Assembly: GCA_035716135.1 (NCBI GenBank)
Contig: DASTKD010000190.1
Span: forward strand, 1-8,397
Origin: CF-113 sp035716135
Lineage (GTDB): Bacteria > Chloroflexota > Ktedonobacteria > Ktedonobacterales > Ktedonobacteraceae
Reading direction: 5' to 3'
Length of the DNA stretch: 8,397 bases
Numbering within the stretch: the stretch's first letter is position 1; the number at the start of each line of letters is the position of its first letter. A program made the position numbers and the translations under genes. Below, in pieces: positions 6,194 through 8,397 of this stretch. The notes under the pieces are model-generated. The model was given only the letters and a program-made list of their open reading frames with translations. It was not told the DNA's origin and did not search any database.

Positions 6194-6970
6194 ATGACCA
6201 TTCAACATTCTCCACCAAGACTGGCAATTGTTACAGGAGCAAGTCGCCGCCGGGGCATTGGAGCAGCCGTATGCCTGGCTCTGGCAAGCACAGGCATTGA
6301 CATCTTTTTCACCCATTGGAGTCCTTATGATCGTTTAATGCCCTGGGGCGCGGAGGAAAACGAACCGGAGTCCCTCAAAAGACAGCTACAGGCGCTGGGA
6401 GTGCGCTGTGAGCATATGATGGCTGACCTGGCAGAGGTTGATACACCACAACGTATCATAGAGACTGCTCAAACACAATTAGGAGCCGTTTCTATCCTTG
6501 TCAATAACGCTACGCACGATGATACCAACGCTCCCTTTGACCAGTTGGATGCACAGACGCTGGATGCCTATTATGCCGTGAATATGCGTGGAACCATGCT
6601 GTTGAGCGTTGAATTTGCGCGGCGGTTCTCTCTGCTTTCTGGTGGGCGCATCATCAATCTCACCTCCGGGCAAGGACGCGGCGCGATGCCGGGAAAGTTA
6701 GCCTATGCCTCTACCAAAGGAGCTATCGAGGCTTTCACAGTCACGCTAGCAGCCGAAGTCGCTTCACAAGGCATCACGGTAAACGCGGTCGATCCAGGCC
6801 CCACCGATACGGGATGGATGAGCGAGGAGATAAAGCAAGAACTCCTGCCGCGCTTCCCTGTGGGGCGTATAGGACAGCCCGAAGATGCAGCGCGCCTCAT
6901 CACCTTTCTGGCAAGCGAAGATGCCGGATGGGTGACAGGCCAAATCATTCGCTCGACCGGCGGGTTCTGA
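6194..6970 (+). CDS. Short-chain dehydrogenase/reductase (SDR), FabG-like
   Basis: A 258-residue classical SDR with a Rossmann NAD(P)-binding fold. The cofactor glycine motif is TGASRRRGIG at 14-23, Asp78 is in the MADLAEV segment, NNA is at 104-106, and the catalytic tetrad is Asn130, Ser158, Tyr171 and Lys175 (YASTK). The PGPTDTG segment at 201-207 and the C-terminal TGQIIRSTGGF are typical of 3-oxoacyl-ACP-reductase-like members. An unusually long loop after strand 2 (about 41-62, WSPYDRLMPWGAEENEP) marks a distinct subgroup. The run of arginines in the glycine loop (ASRRRGIG) may favour NADP. Substrate is unknown; oxidation or reduction of a hydroxyl/keto group is certain only by family. 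AAAGGA at 6181-6186 gives good spacing to the ATG. A GATAAT hexamer at 6164-6169 could be its -10 but lacks a good -35. It is divergent from the VOC operon, sharing a 136-bp control region. Confidence 0.92.
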   Translation: MTIQHSPPRLAIVTGASRRRGIGAAVCLALASTGIDIFFTHWSPYDRLMPWGAEENEPESLKRQLQALGVRCEHMMADLAEVDTPQRIIETAQTQLGAVSILVNNATHDDTNAPFDQLDAQTLDAYYAVNMRGTMLLSVEFARRFSLLSGGRIINLTSGQGRGAMPGKLAYASTKGAIEAFTVTLAAEVASQGITVNAVDPGPTDTGWMSEEIKQELLPRFPVGRIGQPEDAARLITFLASEDAGWVTGQIIRSTGGF

Positions 6971-7025
6971 TACGCTCGTGCTATTCTCCGTTACCTCATG
7001 ACAAAGATTGCTGCGAATATATCGG

Positions 7026-8285
7026 CTATATGAAACATCGACCGTCGCCACGATAGGTCGTTACCGTATCAACGATGGCTCCATCAGAAACCAGAAAGAG
7101 ATGTGTAAAGCGTTCGCACAGCTCCCCGGCCTTGCTGTGGCGCATGAAGATCGGATCACCCACGTTGAGTGAGAGCAGCCCGTTGTAACGGATGGGCGTC
7201 TGCACTTCGCCCGCGCCTTCGAGTGAGAGCAGTTTCGCGCCACGCGGCAGATAGGGCGCGGGCTGCTTTTCCGGGCCGACCGAGCCGGAGGCGATGTAGC
7301 CGCCACCCAGGCAGGTATAGAGCGACGGCTGCGGGCGGCGCACAATCTCGATAGCGTAGGCGGCGGCTGGTTGATAGCGGAAATCACGATAGTTGTCGAA
7401 GAGCGCCGGGGAGTAAAAACCTGAACCGACCGTGATTTCGCTCACAACAGCCTCGTCGCGCGTGGAGTCGATGCTACCCGTGCCGCCGCCATTGACGAAG
7501 CGCGGCGCGATGCCGCAGGAACGCGCCAGCGCCACAATAGCAGCGCGGCGCTCGGCTATTTCGCCTATCGAGCGTCGTTTGAGCCGCCGTACCAGTGCAT
7601 TTTTCGCCTTTTGGCCGGGAAAATTATCGCCCAGACCCGCGATTTGCGCCTCGTAACCCATCAAACCATCCTGAAAGACATGCGACGAGGCTTTGACACG
7701 CTCGATAACAGGTTTCGCCTGCTCTGCTGTGCGCACAGGTGAACGCCAGACGCCAAAATGCAGGCCGGGAACATCCATTGACATATCTATTTCGAGGCAC
7801 AGGGGCAAACGCACGCCGTGCCGCGAAGCTATGCCTTCAATCCGCTCTACATGTTCCACACTGTCGATCATCAACGTAATTTGCGCCCCATCCGCCGTTG
7901 CCCGCGCAACAGCAGCAATGTCCTGCTCGTTCCAGGCAGGATAACCGATCAGCAAATCTTTGAAACCTTGCGAGGCCAGGTAGACCGCTTCAAGAGCTGT
8001 ATAACACATAACGCCCTGAAAACAGGCATCAGCCGCGAAAATACGCCGCAGTATAGTTACGCAGCGAATCGACTTGGAGGCCAGCCGCATCCGCTTGCCA
8101 CGCGCGCGCCCGGCAATCTGCCCGATGTTCTGGTCGAGCAAGTCAAGATCGACAAAAGCGAACGGCATTTGATGCCCGTCGAAAATCTTTTTGTAATATT
8201 CATAATCATGCTCGCGCTCATCCTTCGCGCCGGGAATGATCGAAGTGACATTGACGCTAGCATTTTCCAATTGCTGATCCTGCAT
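7026..8285 (-). CDS. Fold-type III PLP enzyme, amino-acid deaminase/aldolase (D-threonine aldolase-like)
   Basis: A 419-residue soluble protein. Residues about 40-290 form an alanine-racemase-type TIM barrel with the PLP lysine at Lys71 (RLASKSIR), YTALEA at 95-100, EIDMSMDVPGLHFGV at 165-179, and the phosphate-binding NGGGTGS at 265-271. The C-terminal domain (about 290-419) is the beta domain of the D-serine dehydratase/D-threonine aldolase type, including GSGFYSP (287-293) and MRHSKAGELCERF (381-393). The metal-binding His-x-Cys/Asp pair of true D-threonine aldolases and D-serine dehydratases appears incomplete: His383 is kept, but Lys385 occupies the second position in my by-eye alignment. 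The reaction (deamination, aldol cleavage or racemisation of a D- or hydroxy-amino acid) therefore stays open. The start is supported by AAGGAGA (8293-8299) at suitable spacing. It converges with the SDR gene, 55 bp apart. Confidence 0.88.
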   Translation of the reverse strand: MQDQQLENASVNVTSIIPGAKDEREHDYEYYKKIFDGHQMPFAFVDLDLLDQNIGQIAGRARGKRMRLASKSIRCVTILRRIFAADACFQGVMCYTALEAVYLASQGFKDLLIGYPAWNEQDIAAVARATADGAQITLMIDSVEHVERIEGIASRHGVRLPLCLEIDMSMDVPGLHFGVWRSPVRTAEQAKPVIERVKASSHVFQDGLMGYEAQIAGLGDNFPGQKAKNALVRRLKRRSIGEIAERRAAIVALARSCGIAPRFVNGGGTGSIDSTRDEAVVSEITVGSGFYSPALFDNYRDFRYQPAAAYAIEIVRRPQPSLYTCLGGGYIASGSVGPEKQPAPYLPRGAKLLSLEGAGEVQTPIRYNGLLSLNVGDPIFMRHSKAGELCERFTHLFLVSDGAIVDTVTTYRGDGRCFI

Positions 8286-8322
8286 GATGGTTTCTCCTTG
8301 CTCGTGTAAGGCAACTGAATTA

Positions 8323-8351
8323 CATATACTCCATCAGAGAACAATAAGCAA
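8323..8351 (-). promoter_or_regulatory. Weak candidate promoter of the PLP enzyme gene
   Basis: On the minus strand TTGCTT (complement of 8346-8351) is 17 bp from TATATG (complement of 8323-8328). Both hexamers are poor matches (3/6 and 4/6), so this is only the best fit in the 112 bp upstream of the gene that is visible. Confidence 0.25.
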
Positions 8352-8397
8352 GCAACAGCTCTGATGAATTTTGATAACTAAATGCGTGATCCCCATC

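Noticed and set aside
6050..6316. An 88-codon minus-strand frame rich in Cys/Asn spanning the divergent control region.
   Set aside because: It overlaps the SDR start and the promoter/operator region, and lacks a ribosome site and any recognisable motif.
7017..7031. ATATA-TCGGC-TATAT as a terminator between the SDR and PLP enzyme genes.
   Set aside because: The stem is 5 bp and entirely A-T, with no T-run after it.
7818..8309. A 163-codon plus-strand open frame opposite the PLP enzyme.
   Set aside because: Shadow of a well-supported gene; no protein family features.

Overview
The window looks like a piece of chromosome from a soil-type, high-coding-density bacterium. The best guess is Chloroflexota of the Ktedonobacter/Dictyobacter kind. 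This is inference from three signs: a zinc-finger-less TnpB, a GTAGGGACGCGATTTATCGCG-type palindromic repeat, and a mix of actinobacterial-looking metabolic enzymes. No rRNA or other marker gene is present to confirm it.

Left part (1-2945, + strand). The window opens inside a TnpB (IS200/IS605-type OrfB) gene whose N-terminus lies outside. Its 3' end holds two compact hairpins that could belong to an omegaRNA and the element's right end. A clear sigma70-like promoter (TTGTCA-16-TATAAT) follows, then a class I SAM-dependent methyltransferase. Next comes a 107-bp nested palindromic repeat that begins within the methyltransferase stop codon. A fold-type II PLP threonine/serine dehydratase follows; it most likely starts at the GTG at 2004.

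Middle part (2984-6057, - strand). Three closely spaced genes form a likely operon read leftwards: a VOC (glyoxalase-like) protein, an FAD-linked aldonolactone/alditol oxidase-like protein (26-bp gap), and a 12-helix MFS exporter (33-bp gap). The operon has a strong -35/-10 pair and an AGGAGG ribosome site, and a 22-bp imperfect palindrome covers the -10, so repression by an unseen regulator is plausible.

Right part (6194-8285). A classical short-chain dehydrogenase/reductase (SDR) is divergent from the VOC operon. Convergent to it is a fold-type III PLP enzyme (alanine-racemase N-domain, D-threonine-aldolase / amino-acid deaminase-like).

Together the SDR, flavin oxidase, VOC protein, PLP enzyme and exporter suggest a small catabolic or detoxification cluster acting on a polyol, sugar acid or hydroxy-amino acid. 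The substrate cannot be read from sequence. The left part is ordinary accessory DNA shaped by a mobile element and a dispersed repeat. No CRISPR array, tRNA or rRNA was seen, and every gap between genes is shorter than 200 bases.
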